NCBI GenBank assembly: GCA_902373545.1
Contig: CABKMZ010000063.1
Span: forward strand, 1-11,469
Origin: an uncultured Actinomyces sp.
GTDB taxonomy: Bacteria; Actinomycetota; Actinomycetes; Actinomycetales; Actinomycetaceae
DNA length: 11,469 bases
Direction: 5' to 3'
The position numbers and the translations under genes are program-made. Each line of letters begins with the position of its first letter. Position 1 is the stretch's first letter. The notes beneath the pieces are model-generated. The model saw nothing but the letters and a program-made list of their open reading frames with translations. It did not search any database and was not told the DNA's origin. Positions 6,744 through 11,469 of this stretch are shown here, piece after piece.

Positions 6744-7112
6744 ATGTCTACGAAACAAGAAGAAAAGTTGCCCGAAACAGCAAGCGAACTTCGCGAGTAT
6801 CTCAACAAGAAGAACTCCCAAGCTCGCGCTGCTCGAAGGGCACTGAAGGTGGCTGAAGAGAGGGAACTCGTGTCCGCAAAAACGGACCTCGGTGAAGCTG
6901 TTGCCGGTGCTCTTTTTGCGGACAATACAGACGCGATTTTGGCTCTTGTTCAGGTCGTGAACAAGCCTGAAATTGCGGATGCTTTGCGTCAGATTCTCGG
7001 TGTGAATAACACCGAGAACGACGCCTCGGAGGAGCCGGAGGCAGACCCCCAGTGGGGGTCTGACGAAGGCGACGACCAGCCGGGCAGTCACGATGCGTAC
7101 GCATCGTTCTGA
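6744..7112 (+). CDS. Small acidic protein of unknown function
   Basis: This 122-residue protein starts at an ATG with an excellent ribosome-binding site (AAGGAGG, 5 nt upstream), 66 nt after rep, in the same direction. Residues 1-50 are highly charged and probably helical or coiled-coil (ELREYLNKKNSQARAARRALK). Residues about 50-88 are a more hydrophobic helical part (GEAVAGALFADNTDAILALV). The tail from about 90 is disordered and strongly acidic (EEPEADPQWGSDEGDD). I do not recognise the family. Its place between rep and oriT/mob suggests an accessory role in replication, copy control or relaxosome assembly. The 3' end of the gene carries a perfect 9-bp hairpin and an 18-bp palindrome, so part of the tail may be shaped by DNA signals. 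Confidence 0.75.
   Translation: MSTKQEEKLPETASELREYLNKKNSQARAARRALKVAEERELVSAKTDLGEAVAGALFADNTDAILALVQVVNKPEIADALRQILGVNNTENDASEEPEADPQWGSDEGDDQPGSHDAYASF
7042..7107 (+). repeat. Hairpin and 18-bp palindrome at the end of the small gene
   Basis: CAGACCCCC/GGGGGTCTG (7042-7050/7054-7062) is a perfect 9-bp stem with a three-base loop. At 7090-7107 ACGATGCGT is followed directly by its exact reverse complement, ACGCATCGT. Both lie in coding sequence just before the stop at 7110-7112. They could be a protein-binding site next to the transfer region or an attenuator; no T-tract follows. Confidence 0.6.
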
Positions 7113-7447
7113 CCGGTGTTGGGGACAGAGGGAAGAACCGAGCGAGCGCAGGTTCGACCTCAGTCCCCGCCCTCGGAGAGCGCCATGACGTTTGGAGCGT
7201 TAGCGAAAAACGTCTTATGGCGTAAGACGTACGTCTCTCAGGGCAGCGAAGCAGGGCCCCGGAGAGACGGACGGCTTACCCGGTGACGGGGTTGTTGGGG
7301 CAGGCGGAGCCAGGGACCCAAACAAGCACGGCACCGATCCCGGGAGGGGCGTCGTGGGCAGGCGAGCAACGCGAGCCAGGGCCCCACGACGGCCTGGACG
7401 GGGCCCATCGAGAACGACAGACGAACGAAGTAAGGAAGGAGAGAACG
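7113..7447 (+). other. GC-rich structured leader between the small gene and mob
   Basis: There is no credible gene in these 335 bases. A long stem-loop at 7121-7168 stacks GGGGAC/GTCCCC, GAGG/CCTC and GAACC/GGTTC. The predicted oriT occupies 7187-7236. CCCG/CGGG with a GTGA tetraloop lies at 7279-7290. Three approximate copies of GGGCAGGCGGAGCCAGGGCC-type sequence lie at 7241-7260, 7298-7319 and 7356-7385. CGTCGTGGG/CCCACGACG (7350-7358/7383-7391) encloses the third copy. An ATG at 7283 would extend Mob by 55 residues but has no ribosome-binding site and falls in this structure. Confidence 0.6.
7187..7236 (+). other. oriT: Predicted MobV-type origin of transfer (oriT)
   Basis: ACGTCTTA (7210-7217), loop TGGCG, and TAAGACGT (7223-7230) form a perfect 8-bp stem. 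From memory, pMV158-family oriTs have the same plan: an inverted repeat with a five- to six-base loop ending in G, nicked as TAGTGTG/TTA. By analogy the nick would fall after G7222 (TATGGCG/TAA). Alternative pairings overlap it: GACGTTT/AAACGTC (7187-7193/7208-7214) and the 12-bp palindrome AGACGTACGTCT (7225-7236). It lies about 220 bp upstream of the relaxase gene, the expected place. Confidence 0.6.
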
Positions 7448-8881
7448 ATGGCATTGTCAGCGCCAGCAGCAGGACGCGCGTCCTGTCACATCTCGCATAC
7501 GAAGTCCATCGCCGGTCGACGAGGGACGCTTGACGAGATGATGCGCGAGATCGTCCCCGGGGCGGTCGAGCGATACGCGAAGAAGAACCCGAACATCATG
7601 GTCGCGGAGGAGGCCGATAATGAGTCTTATGTGAATGACGGCGAGGGCGGTTTCCGCCTCTGTGAGGACATTCGCGAGGTCATGGAATACGGCGACGCTC
7701 GCGCCGCGAGGTTGTCGCGCAAGATCACGAAAGATAAGAAGAACAAGCGCGGCGAGATGGTGGGCGGAACGGTCACGACGACGACGTTCCTCGTGCATCT
7801 GCCGCGCACGATGTGCGTCGAGCAGCCCGACTTCTATCCGGCGATCAATCCACGCACCGGCAAACGCCGCATCGATCCCGAGACGGGCGAGCCCGCGAGC
7901 CGCTCACGGTGGGTCGCACGTGATAGGGATGAGGCGGATGAGTACTTCTCGGCAGTCCTTGAGTACCTGGGTGCGAACGTCGTTCCCGGAGGCATGGACG
8001 GCATCCTCGGGATCTCTCTCCAGTACAGCGAGAACACCCCTCACATGCACGTTCTCGCGGACACCTTCGGGGATGATCCGAAGCACCCCGGCAGCCTCCG
8101 CCAGGACTGGTCGCGCGCCTACTCCGAGCACCGCGACGTGCGCGACGAGGACGGGCGTCGAGTGCCCGGGTGGGAGAAGATTCGCGACCTTCATGTGGGC
8201 CTGCGTGAGCACCTGATCGCCAAGGGCTTCGACATCGAGCGCGAGTCGTCGGAGCGTTCCACGGAGAGTCTCGCGAAGGCCGAGTATGTTGCCTCGATGC
8301 AGGCCCTCGAAACCGCAGAAGAGACCCTCGCAAGGGTTGCCAAGTTGGAGCCAGAGGCGCGCGCGGAGGCTGAGCGCCTCGTTAAAGCAGCACGGCAGCG
8401 TTCCAGTGAGATCATCTCGGACGCCCAGACCGAGAGCGCCGACATCCTCGACGAGGCCGAGCGCGACGCCCAGACCGTCCGCTCCTCGGCGCGCGAGGCG
8501 GGACGACAGGAAGGCCGAGCTGAGGGACAGGCCGAGGCTCGGCGTCTTCAGCAGGCAGCGCGTGAGCGGCTCGCCGAGGCCGATGCGACCTACGCCGAGG
8601 CGATGACCGCACGCTCGATCCCCAGCGAACAAGCGAGGCATCTCGCGTCCCTCGGAGCAAAGACTCTCGCCTCGGCGATCTCCAAGCGCGTCGATGAGCG
8701 GACACGTGAGGAGGTCGAGCGGACCCGCGCCTCCGTCGAGCGGACGTTCGCGAAGAACTCCGAGGTGCTCATCGGCCGGGCCCGGGAGGTCGAGCGCTCC
8801 TATGGGAACAAGCTCGTTAGCAAGCGTGTCCAGGTCAGTCAGGCTCAGAAGTCGTTGGAGGACGATGGGATGGAGTTCTGA
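7448..8881 (+). CDS. mob: MobV/Pre-like relaxase (plasmid mobilization protein)
   Basis: This 477-residue protein should nick oriT and lead the transferred strand into a recipient. The start at 7448 is chosen for its strong ribosome-binding site GGAAGGAG, 8 nt upstream; the longer frame from 7283 lacks one. The metal-binding motif is LQYSENTPHMHV (191-202), close to the MobV HxDExTPHxH signature with the first His replaced by Gln. TTTFLVHLP (111-119) matches the beta strand before it. The N-terminal histidines (His14, His17 in RASCHISHTK) are candidates for the catalytic residue, as MobM uses an N-terminal His rather than Tyr. Residues about 275-385 are a long Ala/Glu/Arg coiled coil, and the C-terminus is charged. 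The relaxase domain is divergent, so family assignment is good but not certain. It converges with ardA at a shared terminator. Confidence 0.85.
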   Translation: MALSAPAAGRASCHISHTKSIAGRRGTLDEMMREIVPGAVERYAKKNPNIMVAEEADNESYVNDGEGGFRLCEDIREVMEYGDARAARLSRKITKDKKNKRGEMVGGTVTTTTFLVHLPRTMCVEQPDFYPAINPRTGKRRIDPETGEPASRSRWVARDRDEADEYFSAVLEYLGANVVPGGMDGILGISLQYSENTPHMHVLADTFGDDPKHPGSLRQDWSRAYSEHRDVRDEDGRRVPGWEKIRDLHVGLREHLIAKGFDIERESSERSTESLAKAEYVASMQALETAEETLARVAKLEPEARAEAERLVKAARQRSSEIISDAQTESADILDEAERDAQTVRSSAREAGRQEGRAEGQAEARRLQQAARERLAEADATYAEAMTARSIPSEQARHLASLGAKTLASAISKRVDERTREEVERTRASVERTFAKNSEVLIGRAREVERSYGNKLVSKRVQVSQAQKSLEDDGMEF

Positions 8882-8897
8882 GAGAGGGGATGAGGAA

Positions 8898-8936
8898 ACA
8901 AGAACCCCGGCTACCGTGAGGTAACCGGGGTCTTGT
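8898..8936. terminator. Bidirectional terminator between mob and ardA
   Basis: The stem CAAGA..CCCCGG..TACC pairs with GGTA..CCGGGG..TCTTG around a GTGA loop, with two small internal irregularities. It is followed by TGTTGTTAT on the plus strand and TTTCCTC on the minus strand. It begins 17 nt after the mob stop and ends 3 nt before the ardA stop, so it serves both convergent genes. Confidence 0.85.
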
Positions 8937-8938
8937 TG

Positions 8939-9469
8939 TTATAACGATCTGTAGATAAAGACGCCGCCATCAGGGGCATCCGCAACGGTGTACTCGAACT
9001 TGAGGTCATGAATCCATGCTTCCCAGTTGAAGTAGCGCTGCGCCTCCTCAGGCCATCCGTCAATTAAGCCGATATCCTCAGCCAGCTGGGCAGCGTAGTC
9101 CTCGAACGAGTCCCAGCAGCCACAGTAGCGCTCCTCGAAGTCAGAGACGCTCGGTAGATCATCACACGCTATGTAACAACCTGTTTCTACCCAAGCGAGC
9201 AGTGCAGACCACTGTTCCTCTCCGACCTCATCGAAGACCTCACCCCACTGCACAGCAGTGGTAGGTGACATCTCGCCGGTTCCGGCGGGGAACCCCTCGT
9301 GATCGAAGACCCATAGCTCTTCGTGATCTGTGGGTTTCTGGTGTAGGTCATCAGGTGTCACCTCACCGGCATCTTCTGCAAGGAACCATCTCCCGTTAAG
9401 TACGCCCTCGTTATAGCAAGCAAGGCAGCCGATCCAGACCGACGGACGAACAGCAGTTTGAGTAGTCAT
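8939..9469 (-). CDS. ardA: ArdA anti-restriction protein
   Basis: This 176-residue, strongly acidic protein has the ArdA layout: VWIGCLACYNEGVLNGRWF (residues 11-29) at the N-terminus, ELWVFDHEGFP (51-61) and EDYAAQLAEDIG (123-134) in the middle, and a C-terminal FNWEAWIHDLKFEYT followed by GGVFIYR. ArdA proteins are elongated B-DNA mimics that occupy and inhibit type I restriction enzymes, and are typical of conjugative and mobilizable elements. The length is normal for the family. The ATG at 9469 has GGGAGG about 5 nt upstream. It is transcribed toward mob, away from attR, from a leader containing two strong inverted repeats. It would protect the element on entry into a new host. Confidence 0.93.
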   Translation of the reverse strand: MTTQTAVRPSVWIGCLACYNEGVLNGRWFLAEDAGEVTPDDLHQKPTDHEELWVFDHEGFPAGTGEMSPTTAVQWGEVFDEVGEEQWSALLAWVETGCYIACDDLPSVSDFEERYCGCWDSFEDYAAQLAEDIGLIDGWPEEAQRYFNWEAWIHDLKFEYTVADAPDGGVFIYRSL

Positions 9470-9487
9470 TTCAGCCTCCCGAGTAGG

Positions 9488-9586
9488 TGGAGGTGAGGCC
9501 GGGCAGTCCAGCTCGGGTAAGGACGCTCACGAACGACCTCACCTCCAGCAAGTGGCTCGGGGTCGCAGCGCGACCTGCGTTCCGAG
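9488..9586 (-). promoter_or_regulatory. Inverted repeats in the ardA leader
   Basis: TGGAGGTGAGG (9488-9498) pairs perfectly with CCTCACCTCCA (9537-9547) over a 38-base loop. A second nested hairpin lies upstream: CTCGG/CCGAG (9556-9560/9582-9586) enclosing GGTCGC/GCGACC (9561-9566/9570-9575). These sit between the start of ardA and the right arm sites. They may control ardA, possibly as a folded single-stranded promoter used on entry, by analogy with F-plasmid Frpo elements. I could not pick a conventional promoter with confidence. Confidence 0.5.
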
Positions 9587-9639
9587 TATGAGGGCGTTGG
9601 GCGATGACTAATAGCCCCTCTAGGGTGGGTTTCTGAAGC

Positions 9640-9665
9640 AAAAGAGAGTAGATAAAAGAGTAGAT
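9640..9665 (+). repeat. Right arm-type integrase sites (two tandem copies)
   Basis: AAAAGAGAGTAGAT (9640-9653) and AAAAGAGTAGAT (9654-9665) repeat with a 12-bp period, as at the left end (2723-2748), and in the same orientation. They lie about 66 bp from the att core. The final AGAT is shared with the terminator stem that follows. Confidence 0.75.
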
Positions 9666-9704
9666 CGGGGTTCTGAGCACTTGTGCGACTCGGAACCCCG
9701 ATCT
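9662..9704. terminator. Terminator at the right end of the element
   Basis: AGATCGGGGTTC (9662-9673) pairs perfectly with GAACCCCGATCT (9693-9704), and further pairs GAG/CTC and CAC/GTG extend the stem inward. ATTTTCCC follows on the plus strand and ACTCTTTTATC on the minus strand. It lies about 28 nt downstream of the tRNA-Arg 3' end, so it should stop tRNA transcription from entering ardA's region. In the circular form it would end int transcription. Confidence 0.8.
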
Positions 9705-9731
9705 ATTTTCCCTGATGTATCAAGGTTTACT

Positions 9732-9773
9732 GTGCCCCCGAGACGATTCGAACGTCCGACACCCGCTTTAGGA
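9732..9773 (-). repeat. attR: 3' part of the functional tRNA-Arg
   Basis: This is the second perfect copy of the 42-bp att core, identical to 2571-2612. It supplies the anticodon-to-3' portion of the tRNA gene, so insertion leaves the tRNA intact. Downstream of it on the tRNA strand everything is element DNA. Confidence 0.93.
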
Positions 9774-9805
9774 GAGCGGTGCTCTATCCCCTGAGCTACG
9801 AGGGC
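9733..9805 (-). tRNA. tRNA-Arg (anticodon CCT)
   Basis: The 73-nt cloverleaf reads GCCCTCG as the 5' acceptor strand, paired with CGGGGGC plus discriminator A. The D-arm contains AGCTCAGGGGATAGAGC, the anticodon loop CTCCTAA sits in a CCGCT/AGCGG stem, and the T-arm contains GTTCGAATC. The anticodon CCT reads AGG arginine codons. No CCA is encoded, as is common in actinobacteria. It is the integration target; its 3' part is now element-borne. TACAGT at 9831-9826 is a weak candidate -10, giving a start about 14 nt before the tRNA. Confidence 0.95.
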
Positions 9806-9819
9806 GTGACAAGTTGTCC

Positions 9820-9844
9820 GCGCCCACTGTAGCAAAGTGGGCGC
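9820..9844. other. Hairpin upstream of tRNA-Arg
   Basis: GCGCCCACT and AGTGGGCGC (9820-9828/9836-9844) form a perfect 9-bp stem with a seven-base loop. No T-tract follows in either direction. It overlaps the presumed tRNA promoter region, so it may be an operator or a weak terminator for the upstream USP gene. Confidence 0.4.
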
Positions 9845-9903
9845 GCCGTCGCCGCCTCATCCACCCCGGGAAGCGCATCCTCGCCCGGGACATTGCGCAC
9901 ATA

Positions 9904-9945
9904 GACGAGGCCGGGGTCCCTTCGCAGGGACGCCCCGGCCTCGTC
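9904..9945 (-). terminator. Terminator hairpin after the universal stress protein gene
   Basis: GACGAGGCCGGGGTCCC pairs with GGGACGCCCCGGCCTCGTC through a near-perfect stem with one bulged base and a six-base loop. It starts 9 nt after the USP stop codon on the minus strand. The tail is not T-rich, as often in high-GC actinobacteria. Confidence 0.75.
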
Positions 9946-9954
9946 AGTGGCACC

Positions 9955-10887
9955 TTAGCGGCGTTCCCACTCCGTGTGAACGGCGGTCGCTCCCTCGCCC
10001 AGGTGGGCGGAGGGCACGACCATGACGGGGCAGGTGGAGTGGTGGAGCACGGTCTGTGAGGTCGATCCGAGGAGGACCCCGGCCAGGCCGCCGCGCCCGC
10101 GCGTGCCGACGACGACCAGGTCGACGGCGGTGGAGAACTCGATGAGCAGCGACGCCGCGGAGCCGTCAAGAGCGTGACGTGAGACGTGCATGTCGTCGCC
10201 GTCCAAGACAGCGTCAATGGCGGCGTCCATGCCTTCACGGACCTGGGCGAGCAGCGCCGAGTGGTCAACGCCCGTCGGGGTCCACGCCATGACGGAAGGG
10301 CCAGCGGCGATCGGCACGGCCGAGACGGCAGTCACGCGAGCGTTCCACACGCGGGCCTCGTCGATCGCGCGCTTGAGGGCGCACGAGGGCTGGTCCGTGC
10401 CGTCGATGCCCACGACGATGCGATCGACGGGCGTGAACTTCTTGCCCGAGGTGTGGCGCGGAACCACGACGACGGGGCACTTGGCGTGCGCGGGCAGGGC
10501 CGAGGAGACGGTGCCAAGGAGACGATCGGCGAAGCCTCCCCCACCGCGCGAACCGACGACGATCATGTCGACCTCGGCGGAGAAGTCGATGAGGACGCCC
10601 GCCGGGTCGCCCGGCTCCGTCGAACCGGACACGTGCGCGGCGCCGCGCTCACGGGCCAGCGCCTTGGCTTCCTCGACGACCTGTTCGGCACCGGCCTTGA
10701 GGGCCTCGTCGTCGAGAACGGCGTACCCGCCGTCGAGGGCGGCGGCAGAGTAGGAGGCCAGCGCGTAGGTGCACAGGCAATGGATGCGCGCTCCGGTGCG
10801 CGCGCCGCGATCAGCGGCCCATGTGACGGCGGCAAGGCTCTCCTTCGAGCCATCGACACCGACCAGAATGACTTCGGTAGAACTCAT
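9955..10887 (-). CDS. Tandem-domain universal stress protein (UspA family)
   Basis: The 310-residue protein has two Usp domains in tandem (about 4-143 and 155-292). Each carries the ATP-binding signature G-2x-G-9x-G-[S/T]: GSRGGGGFADRLLGT (112-126) and GTRGRGGLAGVLLGS (261-275), together with the N-terminal VGVDGS and VGIDGT strands. Such proteins bind ATP and are induced in dormancy, hypoxia or nutrient stress in actinobacteria; a specific partner cannot be read here. AGGAGG is followed by two adjacent ATGs. The second, at 10887, gives MSSTEVILVG with a 5-nt spacing and is preferred; the first (10890) is possible, and the much longer upstream frame has no support. The gene is monocistronic, with terminators at both ends, and belongs to the chromosome, not to the element. 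Confidence 0.93.
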   Translation of the reverse strand: MSSTEVILVGVDGSKESLAAVTWAADRGARTGARIHCLCTYALASYSAAALDGGYAVLDDEALKAGAEQVVEEAKALARERGAAHVSGSTEPGDPAGVLIDFSAEVDMIVVGSRGGGGFADRLLGTVSSALPAHAKCPVVVVPRHTSGKKFTPVDRIVVGIDGTDQPSCALKRAIDEARVWNARVTAVSAVPIAAGPSVMAWTPTGVDHSALLAQVREGMDAAIDAVLDGDDMHVSRHALDGSAASLLIEFSTAVDLVVVGTRGRGGLAGVLLGSTSQTVLHHSTCPVMVVPSAHLGEGATAVHTEWERR

Positions 10888-10967
10888 CATGTCCTCCTCG
10901 TGGTGGCAGTCACTTATATTGTGCCGTATTTTGACGCTGCGCGAAAGCCCAAGAGGTCGTACACAAG

Positions 10968-11001
10968 ACAATCGCCGCAGCCCGAGGGCTGCGGCGATTG
11001 T
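10968..11001. terminator. Terminator after the NlpC/P60 gene
   Basis: ACAATCGCCGCAGCCC and GGGCTGCGGCGATTGT form a perfect 16-bp inverted repeat (10968-10983/10986-11001) with a very short centre. On the minus strand it is followed by CTTGTGT. It lies 16 nt after the stop of the hydrolase gene and insulates it from the USP gene. Confidence 0.88.
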
Positions 11002-11017
11002 GAAGAGTTAACGCTGC

Positions 11018-11469
11018 TCAGTAGCGCACGTAGGTGGCGCCACCGCGCACCGGCGAGATCTGAGACAGGCGGCCGGGGACCGTCGCCTCAACCATCTGGC
11101 CGTTGCCGATGTAGATGGCGACGTGACCGGGGTAGGACACGATGTCGCCGGGCTGCGGGTCGGACACGATGGTGCCGCCAGCGGTCTGAGCGGAGGAGGA
11201 GTGGGGCAGGTTGATGCCAGCGGCCGCGTAGGCGTACTTGACCAGGCCCGAGCAGTCCAGGCCAGCGAGGGTCTCGCCACCGTAGACGTAGGGGATGCCG
11301 GTCAGGCCCAGGGCGACGGACACGATGTCGGAGCCAGCGGCGTTCACGGCGGCCTGGCGGGCGGAGGTGTCGGTCGAGGTGGCCTCGCCGCGGGTCTCCG
11401 AGCGCGAGGCGGCGCCTTCGGAGTTGTCGTTGGCGGCGGCGGGCGCAGCGGCGGGGGCCGGCTCCGGCT
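11018..11469 (-). CDS. NlpC/P60-family peptidoglycan hydrolase, C-terminal part, partial
   Basis: The frame is open from the right edge to the stop at 11018, so the 5' part lies outside the window. The edge-proximal part encodes an Ala/Pro/Ser/Thr-rich linker (PEPAPAAAPAAANDNSEG). An NlpC/P60 domain follows: GIPYVYGGETLAGLDCSGLV with the catalytic Cys, LPHSSSAQT, then PGDIVSYPGHVAIYIGNG with the catalytic His. These enzymes cut the D-Glu to diaminoacid bond of peptidoglycan stem peptides and are usually secreted; the linker fits a surface or secreted protein with N-terminal binding or coiled-coil domains. The domain forms the extreme C-terminus, as is usual. An apparent internal GTG start at 11347 is only a codon within the frame. 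Confidence 0.92.
   Translation of the reverse strand, partial: PEPAPAAAPAAANDNSEGAASRSETRGEATSTDTSARQAAVNAAGSDIVSVALGLTGIPYVYGGETLAGLDCSGLVKYAYAAAGINLPHSSSAQTAGGTIVSDPQPGDIVSYPGHVAIYIGNGQMVEATVPGRLSQISPVRGGATYVRY

Larger units (their letters stand above)
2571..9773. mobile_element. Integrative mobilizable element in tRNA-Arg(CCT)
   Basis: The boundaries are defined by a perfect 42-bp direct repeat (2571-2612 and 9732-9773), giving a 7161-bp unit. Cargo and functions are a tyrosine integrase, an AlpA-like factor, a HUH plus SF3 helicase Rep, a small acidic protein, a MobV-like relaxase and ArdA. No type IV secretion, coupling-protein or capsid genes are present, so it can at most be mobilized by another element. 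Modules are separated by strong hairpins: 8898-8936 between mob and ardA, and 9662-9704 at the right end. In the circular form the arm-type clusters 2723-2760 and 9640-9665 would flank the joined core at about 110 and 66 bp, the usual attP architecture. The stretch 2613-2722 holds no gene, only two TATGTTG copies 20 bp apart (2692 and 2712). Confidence 0.9.

Noticed and set aside
7283..7447. Upstream ATG extending Mob by 55 residues
   Set aside because: No ribosome-binding site, low-complexity Gly/Arg/Pro translation, and overlap with structured leader; the ATG at 7448 has GGAAGGAG.
9471..9680. 69-codon minus-strand ORF upstream of ardA
   Set aside because: It spans arm-type repeats and leader hairpins, has no good ribosome-binding site and no recognisable protein features.
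2571..9773. Phage satellite or prophage remnant
   Set aside because: No capsid, terminase, portal, tail or lysis genes; Mob, oriT and ArdA indicate conjugative mobilization instead.
10888..10971. Longer start for the universal stress protein
   Set aside because: The extra residues do not resemble a Usp domain, and AGGAGG lies directly before the ATG pair at 10890/10887.

Overview
The window is high-GC DNA with actinobacterial gene content and signals. Evidence includes actinobacterial-type promoter hexamers, a helicase-like protein of the actinobacterial DUF4011/AAA type, tandem universal stress domains and a secreted NlpC/P60 hydrolase. It looks like an Actinomyces/Schaalia-type chromosome, though genus is my inference. 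A 7.16 kb integrated mobile element (about 2571-9773) interrupts it, bounded by a perfect 42-bp direct repeat of the 3' part of a tRNA-Arg(CCT) gene.

Left flank (1-2570, minus strand): a two-gene unit of an EamA/DMT transporter followed 25 nt later by the start of a large helicase-like protein that runs off the left edge. Right flank (9733-11469, minus strand): the reconstituted tRNA-Arg, a tandem universal stress protein, and the 3' end of an NlpC/P60 peptidoglycan hydrolase gene.

Element, left to right: attL; a cluster of arm-type repeats (consensus CAAAGAGAGTAGAT); a tyrosine integrase (minus); another arm-type site at the integrase start; a divergent promoter and about 300 nt of highly structured sequence between int and an AlpA/excisionase-like gene; then that gene translationally coupled to a large Rep (HUH endonuclease plus SF3-type helicase, the CRESS-like/Rep_2 layout). 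The N-terminal coding region of rep carries hairpins and paired 9-bp iterons that look like the replication origin. Next come a small acidic protein, a GC-rich structured leader with a predicted oriT hairpin, a MobV/Pre-like relaxase, a shared bidirectional terminator, a convergent ardA anti-restriction gene, a second tandem arm-type cluster, a terminator and attR.

Read together this is an integrative mobilizable element. Int and the AlpA-like factor would control integration and excision at the tRNA gene. Rep would replicate the circular form by rolling circle from an origin embedded in its own gene. Mob would nick oriT and allow transfer using a helper conjugation machine, since no type IV secretion genes are present. 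ArdA would protect incoming DNA from restriction. Integration also separates the EamA operon from the tRNA gene that lay 16 nt upstream of it. The three features most worth attention are the int-alpA intergenic structured RNA, the origin buried in the rep coding sequence, and the arm-type repeat family that also encodes the integrase C-terminus.
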